Position numbers and translations under genes: made by a program. A stretch of DNA of 19,006 nucleotides from Clostridia bacterium (GTDB taxonomy: Bacteria; Bacillota_A; Clostridia; Oscillospirales; Acutalibacteraceae), in the NCBI GenBank assembly GCA_009930155.1, contig RZYX01000036.1, positions 1 to 19,006 of the forward strand, in the 5' to 3' direction. This document shows positions 1 to 6,164 of the stretch, piece after piece. The notes under the pieces were generated by a model that was not told where the DNA came from, did no database searches, and saw nothing but the letters and a program-made list of their open reading frames with translations. Position 1 is the first letter of the stretch. Every line of letters begins with the position of its first letter.

Positions 1-55
1 TAGGCCACATTCATACAATAATTATTTAACACCAATGGAGGTTCGATTTAATTAG
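1..55 (+). CDS. IS3-family transposase (OrfB), C-terminal fragment at the window edge
   Basis: Frame 2 of the plus strand gives RPHSYNNYLTPMEVRFN and then TAG at 53-55. This matches the usual end of IS3-family OrfB proteins, where an asparagine/arginine/proline-rich stretch is followed by a leucine-threonine-proline-x-glutamate signature shortly before the stop. The DDE catalytic core would lie to the left, outside the window. The gene faces into the phage block on the opposite strand. Whether the full transposase is intact cannot be judged here. Confidence 0.8.
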   Translation, partial: RPHSYNNYLTPMEVRFN

Positions 56-98
56 ATATTTATCGAACAAAGTGTTACAAAAAAGGTTGACCAGTACA
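1..98 (+). mobile_element. IS3-family insertion sequence, right end only
   Basis: This is the terminal part of an insertion sequence that continues beyond the left edge of the window. Bases 2-55 on the plus strand read as the C-terminus of an IS3-family transposase. The element then ends at about base 98 with CCAGTACA; read inward the tip is TGTACTGG followed by a T-run, which resembles the terminal inverted repeats of IS3/IS150 elements. A 6-bp inverted repeat (TTCGAT at 42-47, ATCGAA at 62-67) lies just inside the end. The phage hub reading frame is conserved up to exactly this point and diverges beyond it, which supports the boundary. The target duplication and left end cannot be seen. Family assignment is confident; subgroup is not determined. 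Confidence 0.85.
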
Positions 99-277
99 AA
101 CACTATTTCTGCATCATTTTCAACCACAATCTTTTCAATCTCTTCGATTGGCGAAAAAACACAAAACACTGCAAACAAACTGCTTGCGGGAGTGTCAAAA
201 CTCTCACAAAGTTCCATTTGAATAGGTGTGCCAAACTGCACTGTTTGCCCACTTACTGTTGTTGCCTCAATTTTCAT
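26..277 (-). pseudogene. XkdQ-like tail hub protein, truncated by an IS insertion
   Basis: The ATG at 275-277 overlaps the stop of the LysM gene (ATGA), the usual coupling in phage tail operons. The first 60 residues look like the N-terminus of XkdQ/gpD-type baseplate hub proteins: a short beta-rich start, a run like CESFDTPASS, and then a segment ending in ENDAEIVF, where family members normally continue with a glycine-rich strand. At codon 60 (bases 98-100) the frame enters the end of the IS3-family element, adds 23 unrelated residues and stops at 26-28. A complete hub protein would be expected to be several hundred residues, so this copy should not function. The XkdQ assignment rests on position after the LysM gene and general pattern, not on a search. 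Downstream tail genes, if any, are separated from their promoter by the insertion. Confidence 0.6.
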
Positions 278-795
278 CGCACTCTCACCGTATCCCCAAC
301 ATCCACAGCCCATGGATTTGAAATTTGCTCGTTTAGCCTCAAAAGTTCTTCAATGGAAACATCATAAACAGCCGAAAGATTCCACAAGCTTTCTTCCTGC
401 TGTATCGTATGATACTGCAAGAAAGTTAACTGCTCCACTTGCCTTTGCGGCACTTCAACAAACTCAAAGCTATACGAAACCATATCTTCAAAGCTATCTT
501 CCCCTTTTACAAGCTTTGTCATTATTGCAATCATCGGCTGTGTTCCCGACACAAAAAGCTCTCCCGCTCCACCCTGTAAAAATAGGCGAAGAATCGTTTC
601 AAACTCCTGATTTGAGCTTTTTCCAAATAGTTCACCCTCACCACTTATTACAAGTGGTTTTATTCCAAGTTCCTGAAGCTCAAAAGCATCAAATGGCACT
701 GCAATCTGCTTTAGATTTGACACTGCTTTTATTTCAATTTTTTGTGGGTTAATATAAAACTCAAAGTTTTTAAACCTCATTGGTACATTATTCAT
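274..795 (-). CDS. XkdP-like phage tail/baseplate protein with C-terminal LysM domain
   Basis: The protein has 173 residues. The N-terminal 115 residues begin with a segment like RFKNFEFYINP, typical of the tail proteins that precede the hub in PBSX-like and other contractile or siphophage tails. Residues about 127-172 form a LysM domain (YHTIQQEESLWNLS, then ELLRLNEQ, then a glycine-aspartate-threonine-valine end), which in tail proteins either grips peptidoglycan or serves as a structural module next to the hub. GGAGG at 800-804 lies 4 bases before the ATG. Its stop overlaps the start of the truncated hub gene. In PBSX the equivalent gene follows the tape measure, which is absent here. The fold call is good; the exact structural position in a particle is inferred. 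Confidence 0.75.
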   Translation of the reverse strand: MNNVPMRFKNFEFYINPQKIEIKAVSNLKQIAVPFDAFELQELGIKPLVISGEGELFGKSSNQEFETILRLFLQGGAGELFVSGTQPMIAIMTKLVKGEDSFEDMVSYSFEFVEVPQRQVEQLTFLQYHTIQQEESLWNLSAVYDVSIEELLRLNEQISNPWAVDVGDTVRVR

Positions 796-804
796 TTTTC
801 CTCC

Positions 805-903
805 TTAAAGCCTTGTTGGATATCGGCGTGAAAGACGCTCTGCCTCATCTGAAAGTTGTTTTAAAAGTTCATAGCTATTTTCGTTTTCTTTTGACTCGTC
901 CAT
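805..903 (-). CDS. 32-residue ORF between tube-like and LysM genes
   Basis: ATG at 901-903 and stop at 805-807 give a 32-residue, highly charged peptide predicted to be one amphipathic helix (it contains SYELLKQLSDEAERLSRRYP). A GGAGG-like site formed by the end of the upstream gene lies just before the ATG, and the downstream gene's own ribosome site starts immediately after the stop, so it is packed into the operon like a real gene. It occupies the place where tail chaperone and tape-measure genes normally stand. It may be a genuine small tail protein, or the N-terminal remnant of a deleted chaperone or tape-measure gene. I do not recognise its family. Confidence 0.5.
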   Translation of the reverse strand: MDESKENENSYELLKQLSDEAERLSRRYPTRL

Positions 904-906
904 TTG

Positions 907-1293
907 CTATGCCTCCGTTACATTTAATTTCGGGCTTGTAATCACCGCTGTTTGTATTGTTGATTTACCGTTTAAAATATGCTCGCAAAGCTCTGTCCAC
1001 TCGCAATTTGAAAAGGTGTGTATCTTCCCTTGCTTTTTAATCTCTACCGAAAAGTCACAAAGCGTTGCAAAATCAAGGCTAGCATTTTCCCTCTCAATTT
1101 TTGTAAGAGTCAAAAAATACTGCTTTGCACCTACCGCAACTGCACTTGCCTCGCCCTCTCCATAAGAGCTTATAAGCTTTGTATTCCTTATTGTTTTAAT
1201 GCTGCACTCTTGCGCTAGTGCCACCTTTTCTTCATTTACAAATATCTCTATTTTCTGCGAACAAAGCAAAGTTTCACCTGTATCAATAGCCAC
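907..1293 (-). CDS. putative phage tail tube protein
   Basis: This 128-residue protein starts at GTG (1291-1293), two bases after the upstream stop, with a GGTGG site about 8 bases upstream. It is beta-rich: strands such as KIEIFVNEEKVALAQECSI and FSVEIKKQGKIHTFSNCEWT fit a small beta-sandwich of the tail tube type. Its position, after the neck/completion genes and before the LysM and hub genes, matches XkdM in PBSX or tube proteins of other tailed phages. It has no obvious enzymatic motif. The size is slightly smaller than many tube proteins. A structure prediction would settle it; a tail-completion protein is the main alternative. Confidence 0.45.
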   Translation of the reverse strand: MAIDTGETLLCSQKIEIFVNEEKVALAQECSIKTIRNTKLISSYGEGEASAVAVGAKQYFLTLTKIERENASLDFATLCDFSVEIKKQGKIHTFSNCEWTELCEHILNGKSTIQTAVITSPKLNVTEA

Positions 1294-1294
1294 C

Positions 1295-1711
1295 CTAGAC
1301 CACCGCCTTTGTTATATTTGTGTCTATGCAAGCCAAACCGCAAAGCTCATATGCACCCGTTTCACGGTTAACCTTTACGCTTCCAAGACTGCACTGTTTA
1401 ACATTAAAGCTGGAGTCAAACCACAAATCCTCAATCAATTTTTGCATTATGCTAAGGCATTCAATCGACTGTGAAAAAAGTGGCACGCAAACCAAAAGTT
1501 CGATTTGTACCACCGCTTTTTTATCAAATTCCCCGCCTATATAACTGTCTGTCATCTCTACTGAATTAAATCCAACGGAAACAACCGTCTTAATAAGGGG
1601 AGATGCCTTTAAAACTCCTGGGTATTTTGTAATAAAGCTAGCGTTTAGATCACCGTTTTTATCTTTAAGTTCATCACAAACGGCTTGCAAAAAGTCAGAC
1701 AAATTATTCAT
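1295..1711 (-). CDS. phage tail terminator/completion-like protein
   Basis: The open frame extends upstream to a GTG at 1729, but the ATG at 1709-1711 is preferred: GGAGG stands 6 bases before it, and the start then overlaps the previous gene's stop by only 8 bases. The product is about 138 residues, with an N-terminal helix (NNLSDFLQAVCDELKD) followed by alternating strands and helices, and a C-terminal beta segment. A central strand like VVQIELLVCVP and the overall layout fit tail terminator or tail-completion proteins (gpU-like fold) that cap the tube at the neck. Its place between head-closure-like and tube-like genes agrees. The family is inferred from position and secondary structure. 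Confidence 0.45.
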   Translation of the reverse strand: MNNLSDFLQAVCDELKDKNGDLNASFITKYPGVLKASPLIKTVVSVGFNSVEMTDSYIGGEFDKKAVVQIELLVCVPLFSQSIECLSIMQKLIEDLWFDSSFNVKQCSLGSVKVNRETGAYELCGLACIDTNITKAVV

Positions 1712-2051
1712 AATCCGCCTCCTCCACACTTTTTACAATCGCCCATATGTAAAGAGCCTTGTTGCCCAAAAAAACTTTTTCCACTTTATTTATGTAATAC
1801 TTTTTGTTATCGCAATCTGCAATCCAAGCATCCTTTGGCAATGCACTCAAGTTGTGTTTTTCAGGCCCAATATAAAGATAATACCCCTGCTCTGAAAATC
1901 CAATGTCGGTTTGAAGTCCCTCAAGATACATCTTGTTTTTATATCTAAGAGGCTGTAAAAACGCTCGGTACGAACCACTTGTCCATCCGTCGCTCATATG
2001 AAGAGAAACATCTCTGCCAAAACTTTTTATCATTGCCTCAACGCTGTTCAT
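1704..2051 (-). CDS. phage head closure / neck protein
   Basis: This 115-residue protein starts with ATG at 2049-2051, overlapping the stop of the upstream connector gene (ATGA), with GGTGG 4 bases upstream. It is beta-rich with aromatic strands (for example QTDIGFSEQGYYLYIGP and KYYINKVEKVFL). Size, composition and position directly after the helical connector are those of head-closure or minor capsid proteins such as SPP1 gp16 or PBSX XkdH, which seal the capsid vertex and form the tail docking site. No active-site motif is visible. The specific family is not certain. Confidence 0.5.
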   Translation of the reverse strand: MNSVEAMIKSFGRDVSLHMSDGWTSGSYRAFLQPLRYKNKMYLEGLQTDIGFSEQGYYLYIGPEKHNLSALPKDAWIADCDNKKYYINKVEKVFLGNKALYIWAIVKSVEEADYE

Positions 2052-2416
2052 ATTTCCACCTGCCTAAAAATAAAGCCATCATCATCAAAAAGAGACGCCG
2101 CCGCAAGCAATGCATCCTGCTTTATTTTTTGTGCTGCGTCCATAACACAATCCACGCTTTTTGTAACTGTAACATCACCAGCTTTAAACTGTGTTACACC
2201 GCCATCTTCTAAACATTTTAGCAACATATATCTGTAATACGCTGTTGCTGTTGCCGCATAAATCGCCGCAGGATTTGTTTCATCACTACCACTTTTAAGT
2301 TTTCCCGAAATTTCTAATGCCGCCTCTGCACAAAGGGGCAGACAAGTCGCTGCCCCTTCAGTGTCAAGGGTGGTGATTTCGCAAAGACGGTTATAAACTG
2401 AGCTTGCGTTAATCAT
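2048..2416 (-). CDS. phage head-tail connector (adaptor) protein
   Basis: The protein has 122 residues and is mainly alpha-helical: a short helix (INASSVYNRLCEITT), a long alanine-rich region through residues 25-70 (including AAIYAATATAYYRYMLLKC), and a C-terminal helix. This is the pattern of gp6/gp15-type connector proteins that form a ring under the portal and open the neck. It follows the major capsid gene by 22 bases and overlaps the next gene by 4. AGGGGTG lies 7 bases before the ATG. The cysteine content is unusually high for such a protein, as it is across this block. Confidence 0.55.
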   Translation of the reverse strand: MINASSVYNRLCEITTLDTEGAATCLPLCAEAALEISGKLKSGSDETNPAAIYAATATAYYRYMLLKCLEDGGVTQFKAGDVTVTKSVDCVMDAAQKIKQDALLAAASLFDDDGFIFRQVEI

Positions 2417-2438
2417 CTGTTTTCACCCCTTATTTTAA

Positions 2439-3440
2439 TTAAGCTTTAGCCTCTGTTGAAAGAATCTTAGAAGCTCCTGCAAAAATCTTTGAAAAACCAG
2501 TTGTGCTAGTAACGCAAGCTCTTTCGATTTGACGGTCGATAAGCTTGTCATAATCTGTTATGACGCCGCCAGCCTCAACCTTTTCAAGTGCACAGTTCTT
2601 GTCAAGACCGATTATGTACTTTGAATCAAGAGATTTTGACTTAACAAGCTCTGCACCAAGAGGGGTAACAAGCTTGCCTGTTGCATGAAAATTAAGTCCT
2701 GCTGTTGCATCCCTAAACTCAGAAAAGCCTAAAAGAGTTGGCATGTTATCTGTTTTGGCAATCATCGTTGTCATGTTGTACTGACCCATAGCATTCCAAA
2801 GCGAGATAAGGTCTGCATATGTAAGAGTGCCTGCTGTTGCTGTATGCACTTTTTCTGCTCCTGCGGTAAGAGCTGCAATTGCATCCTCAAGCTGGGAAGA
2901 TGCAATTTGTGCACCAATTTGCTTTAACATAACTGTAAACAAATCAAGCCTTTGAAAACGAATTGTTTCATATGATGCAACAATCATTCTGCCTCTTTTG
3001 CGAAGTGTTACAAGTTCATTGCTTGGTGAAATAACTGTCTGCGGAATAAACGCACCCTGAGTTACTCTTTTAAGGTCTGCTTCGTCATCTGATATGTCTG
3101 ATGTTATTGCACGATAATCAAGACCATCTATTTTTGTAGTCGTTGCAATAATTTTTGAAAGTACATCAGCACTATCCATACCCTGCTTTACTGCACGAGA
3201 AACATACTCAGGGAACAAAGCGGCACTATCAGAAGTTTTAAAAAACTTTTCAACAATATCACTGCCGTTGCCTCCCACACGAATATCAAAACGCTTTAGC
3301 TGACGCTCAAAAGCATCAAGCCCCTCAAGGTTTGTTCCTACATAATTTTCAGATGGGTCTAGCTCCTCCAGTGCATTTGAAAAGCCCCCGTTTGTTGTAT
3401 AAAGTCCTTTTTCAAGTCTTATGTTGTCATAACTTGGCAT
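2439..3440 (-). CDS. phage major capsid protein, HK97-like fold
   Basis: This 333-residue protein is the likely shell subunit. Its place after protease/scaffold and decoration genes, its length, and its mix of a disordered N-terminal arm (residues 1-70), a long helix near 165-195 (including FTVMLKQIGAQIASSQLEDA) and a C-terminal beta/helix region fit the HK97 fold of PBSX XkdG-like capsids. Residues around 235-260 (an LLGFSEFRDATAG-type stretch) resemble the A-domain of such capsids. If the upstream protease processes it, cleavage within the N-terminal region would be expected, but the site cannot be assigned. AGGAGG is 8 bases upstream of the ATG. No frameshift or internal stop is present, so the gene looks maintained. 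Confidence 0.75.
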   Translation of the reverse strand: MPSYDNIRLEKGLYTTNGGFSNALEELDPSENYVGTNLEGLDAFERQLKRFDIRVGGNGSDIVEKFFKTSDSAALFPEYVSRAVKQGMDSADVLSKIIATTTKIDGLDYRAITSDISDDEADLKRVTQGAFIPQTVISPSNELVTLRKRGRMIVASYETIRFQRLDLFTVMLKQIGAQIASSQLEDAIAALTAGAEKVHTATAGTLTYADLISLWNAMGQYNMTTMIAKTDNMPTLLGFSEFRDATAGLNFHATGKLVTPLGAELVKSKSLDSKYIIGLDKNCALEKVEAGGVITDYDKLIDRQIERACVTSTTGFSKIFAGASKILSTEAKA

Positions 3441-3462
3441 AATTTTTTCCTCCTATTATTTA

Positions 3463-3810
3463 TTAAAGTAAAAAGCCTACAATTTTTGATGTTGTATCTA
3501 CATTTAGCACAAGGTGTGACCTGCCACCTGTTGAAGCAACTTTTACACCGCCAGTGCCATTGCCCGCAAGAGTGCAATAGCCAACTGTTGGTGCTGTTTC
3601 TGTGTATTCTACCTCAGCATAGCCAGAAAGCTGAACTGTTGCAAAATCATCGCTCTCGATGTAACTTAACACACCACAAAAGTCGTTGCCCGCCGTGCAG
3701 CTTGTAACCTTATTGTTTGCACTCATCTTAACAACCTCACCCGTTGCCACTGTTCCTGTAATTTCAAATGTTGCTGAATTGTCATTGTAACCGTTAAAAG
3801 AAATACTCAT
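3463..3810 (-). CDS. capsid decoration / cement-like protein
   Basis: This 115-residue protein is glycine-, threonine- and valine-rich and almost entirely beta in pattern. It contains repeated short strands (SATFEITGTVATGEVVKMS, then a C-terminal region with GNGTGGVKVASTGGRSH). Small proteins of this type, located between scaffold/protease and capsid genes, are usually capsid decoration or head-fibre base proteins (DUF2190-like or similar). AGGAGG precedes the ATG. It lies 22 bases upstream of the capsid gene and 19 bases downstream of the protease gene. Function is inferred from context and composition. Confidence 0.55.
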   Translation of the reverse strand: MSISFNGYNDNSATFEITGTVATGEVVKMSANNKVTSCTAGNDFCGVLSYIESDDFATVQLSGYAEVEYTETAPTVGYCTLAGNGTGGVKVASTGGRSHLVLNVDTTSKIVGFLL

Positions 3811-3829
3811 TTTGTCCTCCTAATTTTTA

Positions 3830-4177
3830 TTAGATTTTAAATTCTAAATTTGTTGTTTTTCCCTTTTGCTTTTGTGGTGTAAGCTGAATTGTTGGCGGCA
3901 CTGCCTCTGCCATCTTTTCAAAGAATGCCGATTTAAGCTCTGCAAGCTCCTTTGCATTTGCACGCATAAGCATATCTTCAAAAGTTTGCATATTCATCTT
4001 TGGCATTGTTGCCGCACACATTTTGATTACATCACTACGCAAGGCAGATTTATATGTTTCTCCATCTGCCGCCTTTTCTTTAAGCTCGTTTATTTCACTT
4101 TTAAGAACATCAAGCTCGCCCTTAGTAATTACAAGCTCCGACCTTGCCGATTTAATTGTTTCAATCATGCTCTCCAT
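3830..4177 (-). CDS. possible nested scaffold protein from an internal start
   Basis: Within the protease gene, the ATG at 4175-4177 (codon 219) is preceded by AAAGGAG at 4186-4192, 8 bases away. This is a textbook ribosome site in an unexpected place. Translation from it would give a 115-residue protein containing exactly the coiled-coil scaffold region and none of the protease. Nested scaffold genes that share the C-terminus of the protease gene are known from lambda (C/Nu3) and related phages. Use of this start is inferred; the site could be chance, but it falls at the domain border. Confidence 0.5.
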   Translation of the reverse strand: MESMIETIKSARSELVITKGELDVLKSEINELKEKAADGETYKSALRSDVIKMCAATMPKMNMQTFEDMLMRANAKELAELKSAFFEKMAEAVPPTIQLTPQKQKGKTTNLEFKI

Positions 4178-4831
4178 CTTCTGCTCTCCTTTCACCTTTG
4201 ATGCATTAAACGCCTTTGTGACTCCTGCACCCACTTGTGCGGGCACTGCAACAAAAGACCACTCATATGCATCTTTAGGCTCACTTAAAATGCTGTGGCA
4301 CACAGCCCCGTTATAACTTTTTCCATTTTTGTGATTGCATGGGTTCTCTCGCCTGTCATTACCACATACAGAACACACAACACCTAAAACAGAGCAACCA
4401 ACGCTAACTTCTTTTTTTATACCCGCATCAATCTCTGCTATAAGATCTACATTTTTTTGCGTTTTTGCCATATAGGCTCTTGCCACAAGCTTTGTGTAGT
4501 TTTCTCCTGCCCTTGTCTTTCGTGTAAGGTCGGACTCCACTCTGGTTTCAAAAATTCTTGCAACCTGATTGTTTGCCTGCATACTGTGGTCTAAAATCCC
4601 TGTTTTGCCCACAAACATTGGTGCAAGGCTGTGTAGTGCATCAATGCTGAAACGCTCAAAATCTCTGTCAATTTCGTTGTCGCACAGCACCACATTAAAT
4701 ATATAAACGCTGTCCTGCGTCTGCTCTTTGCGAGCAAGTGCGTTTATTTTTTCAAGGTCGCTTTTGCTTATTATAGAAGTGTCCACACTGCTCAAAAAGT
4801 CCTTTTTAATATTGCTCATCTCCCTGCTCAC
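3830..4831 (-). CDS. prohead protease with C-terminal scaffold domain
   Basis: The protein has 333 residues. Residues about 40-210 look like an S78/HK97-type prohead protease: His82 in ILDHSMQ, Ser143 in KEVSVGCSV, and the closing strand YEWSFVAVPAQVGAG, all in the right order. Inserted after the serine is a cysteine/histidine cluster (C153, C156, C165, H167, C178, H179) that probably binds zinc; similar inserts occur in head maturation proteases of large phages. Residues 220-310 are a charged coiled-coil suited to act as scaffold, and the tail is basic. The fusion would be removed by self-cleavage during capsid maturation. The listed start is a GTG; an ATG at 4817-4819 is an equally plausible start. 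It overlaps the portal gene's end. An internal ribosome site may produce the scaffold separately. Confidence 0.75.
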   Translation of the reverse strand: MSREMSNIKKDFLSSVDTSIISKSDLEKINALARKEQTQDSVYIFNVVLCDNEIDRDFERFSIDALHSLAPMFVGKTGILDHSMQANNQVARIFETRVESDLTRKTRAGENYTKLVARAYMAKTQKNVDLIAEIDAGIKKEVSVGCSVLGVVCSVCGNDRRENPCNHKNGKSYNGAVCHSILSEPKDAYEWSFVAVPAQVGAGVTKAFNASKVKGEQKMESMIETIKSARSELVITKGELDVLKSEINELKEKAADGETYKSALRSDVIKMCAATMPKMNMQTFEDMLMRANAKELAELKSAFFEKMAEAVPPTIQLTPQKQKGKTTNLEFKI

Positions 4832-5984
4832 TTTGACTGTTTTTTAGTTCTGTTTCTATCTTATCTGCCTGTGCGTTATAAAGCCTTGCTTTTGAAAGCT
4901 CCACTTCGTCTTGAAGAGTTACATCGCTCCAGCAAATTTCAAAGCTGTTATCAAGTCCCTCAAGACGCAAGAAAGTGTCACATATCTTGTATACAACAGG
5001 GTTTAAAATCCTCCTGTACGCTTCAAGCTCACTTGTCAAAACATCTGCCTGCTGTGACGACATTCTCTCGGTTGCAGACCAACTAAGTCCAAGCATAAAC
5101 GGTGGCAATCCCGTTTTTGCAACAATCTGCTCAAGGATTTGACGCACAGGAACTTCACTGTCTAAAATCTGGTTGTCTGCTCCTATTGCTTTTATCTGCA
5201 CATCTCCAACCGCAACAAAATCCTTAACAGCTCCTCCACCGTGCATTGCTTCGCCCCATTCTTTTGCAACTTGCAGTGCACGCTGTTTTGCATACGCTCT
5301 GTCCATACCGTCATTTTGTGGCTTGTATGTTACAGCAAAACGAACATTGCCAACCCGTTCCCAGTTAATGCCGATTGTGTTATAAATCTTTAGCAAAACA
5401 GAGCTTATAAAAGGCAATCCATGCAAAATAGAATTACCACTTAGCCTGCCCGCCTGTGGATTTAAAAGAGAGAGCAAAATAAGGTTTTGATACTTTACAG
5501 GAACAGGCGTTCCACCATTGGTGTTGCAGATTTTTATATCCAGCGGATTTTCACCTTGTTTGAGTTCAATACAAGACAAATCAGCATTATAAAGTGCACA
5601 AACTCTGCCCTGTGCCGTAATTATTTCGCCAACGGCTGTGCCAAAAGTCAAAAGCTGTTCAAAATAGCTTGAAACAAATGCGTCAATGCCAACACTTGTT
5701 CCATTTACGCAAACTGTTGACAAAAACTCATCTAGTGCCTTTTGCGACTTACTACTACGGCATTTTACATTGAATTCACCAACAAGCCTAACTAGCTTAA
5801 ATATTGCCGCATCAATAATCGGAACAGCCTCTCGCATAGCCATATACAGCTGTGACTGGCAGTCTGCAAGCGGGATATAGCTCTCGAGCATAGTAAATGG
5901 ATGCGTGCTTGCCCTGCCTGTTTGCACTGTGCTGCTTGAGATTTCGCTTTCCTTTTCCCGTTTTCTTATCAGTCCCACCTTCAT
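4806..5984 (-). CDS. phage portal protein
   Basis: The protein has 392 residues and sits between the large terminase and the protease/scaffold gene, the standard position of the portal. The sequence has the usual portal layout: a charged start, a helical wing (SQLYMAMREAVPIIDAAIF), a central region, a stem segment with LPPFMLGLSW and residues such as SSQQADVLTSELEAYR leading into the long clip/crown helices, and a charged, glutamine-rich C-terminus. It would form the dodecameric ring through which DNA is packaged. AGGAGG stands just before the ATG at 5982-5984. Family: HK97/SPP1-type portal, comparable to XkdE of PBSX. It is separated from the terminase by 180 bases containing a terminator-like hairpin. 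Confidence 0.75.
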   Translation of the reverse strand: MKVGLIRKREKESEISSSTVQTGRASTHPFTMLESYIPLADCQSQLYMAMREAVPIIDAAIFKLVRLVGEFNVKCRSSKSQKALDEFLSTVCVNGTSVGIDAFVSSYFEQLLTFGTAVGEIITAQGRVCALYNADLSCIELKQGENPLDIKICNTNGGTPVPVKYQNLILLSLLNPQAGRLSGNSILHGLPFISSVLLKIYNTIGINWERVGNVRFAVTYKPQNDGMDRAYAKQRALQVAKEWGEAMHGGGAVKDFVAVGDVQIKAIGADNQILDSEVPVRQILEQIVAKTGLPPFMLGLSWSATERMSSQQADVLTSELEAYRRILNPVVYKICDTFLRLEGLDNSFEICWSDVTLQDEVELSKARLYNAQADKIETELKNSQSEQGDEQY

Positions 5985-6019
5985 TCCTCCTTTTTATTTT
6001 TTTGCCTAAAAACCTAAGC

Positions 6020-6038
6020 AAAAAAGAGCCTTGCTCTT
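6020..6038 (-). terminator. terminator-like hairpin between terminase and portal genes
   Basis: On the minus strand AAGAGC, a 3-base loop and GCTCTT are followed by a run of T. The stem is 6 bp and short, so it may be partial. It lies in the 180-base gap 5985-6164 between the large terminase and the portal, which otherwise contains AT-rich sequence with no clear gene. It could reduce transcription from the packaging genes into the head genes. No convincing promoter was found downstream of it. Confidence 0.5.
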
Positions 6039-6164
6039 AAAACTTTAAGTCTATTAAATTTTCATAGTCTAGTATTTGCTAGCCTTTATAAATCAAAATT
6101 TGCAATCTAATTTCTGATAATTAAATAGTAAAATATATTTGCTAAAAGCCTACTTCTTTTGCCT

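Noticed and set aside
228..752. Open frame of 174 codons on the plus strand opposite the LysM gene
   Set aside because: It is the antisense shadow of a gene with a clear LysM domain and ribosome site; its product is low-complexity and has no start signal.
6078..6091. CTAG-tatttg-CTAG inverted repeat in the terminase-portal gap
   Set aside because: Only 4-bp arms with no T-run or promoter alignment.
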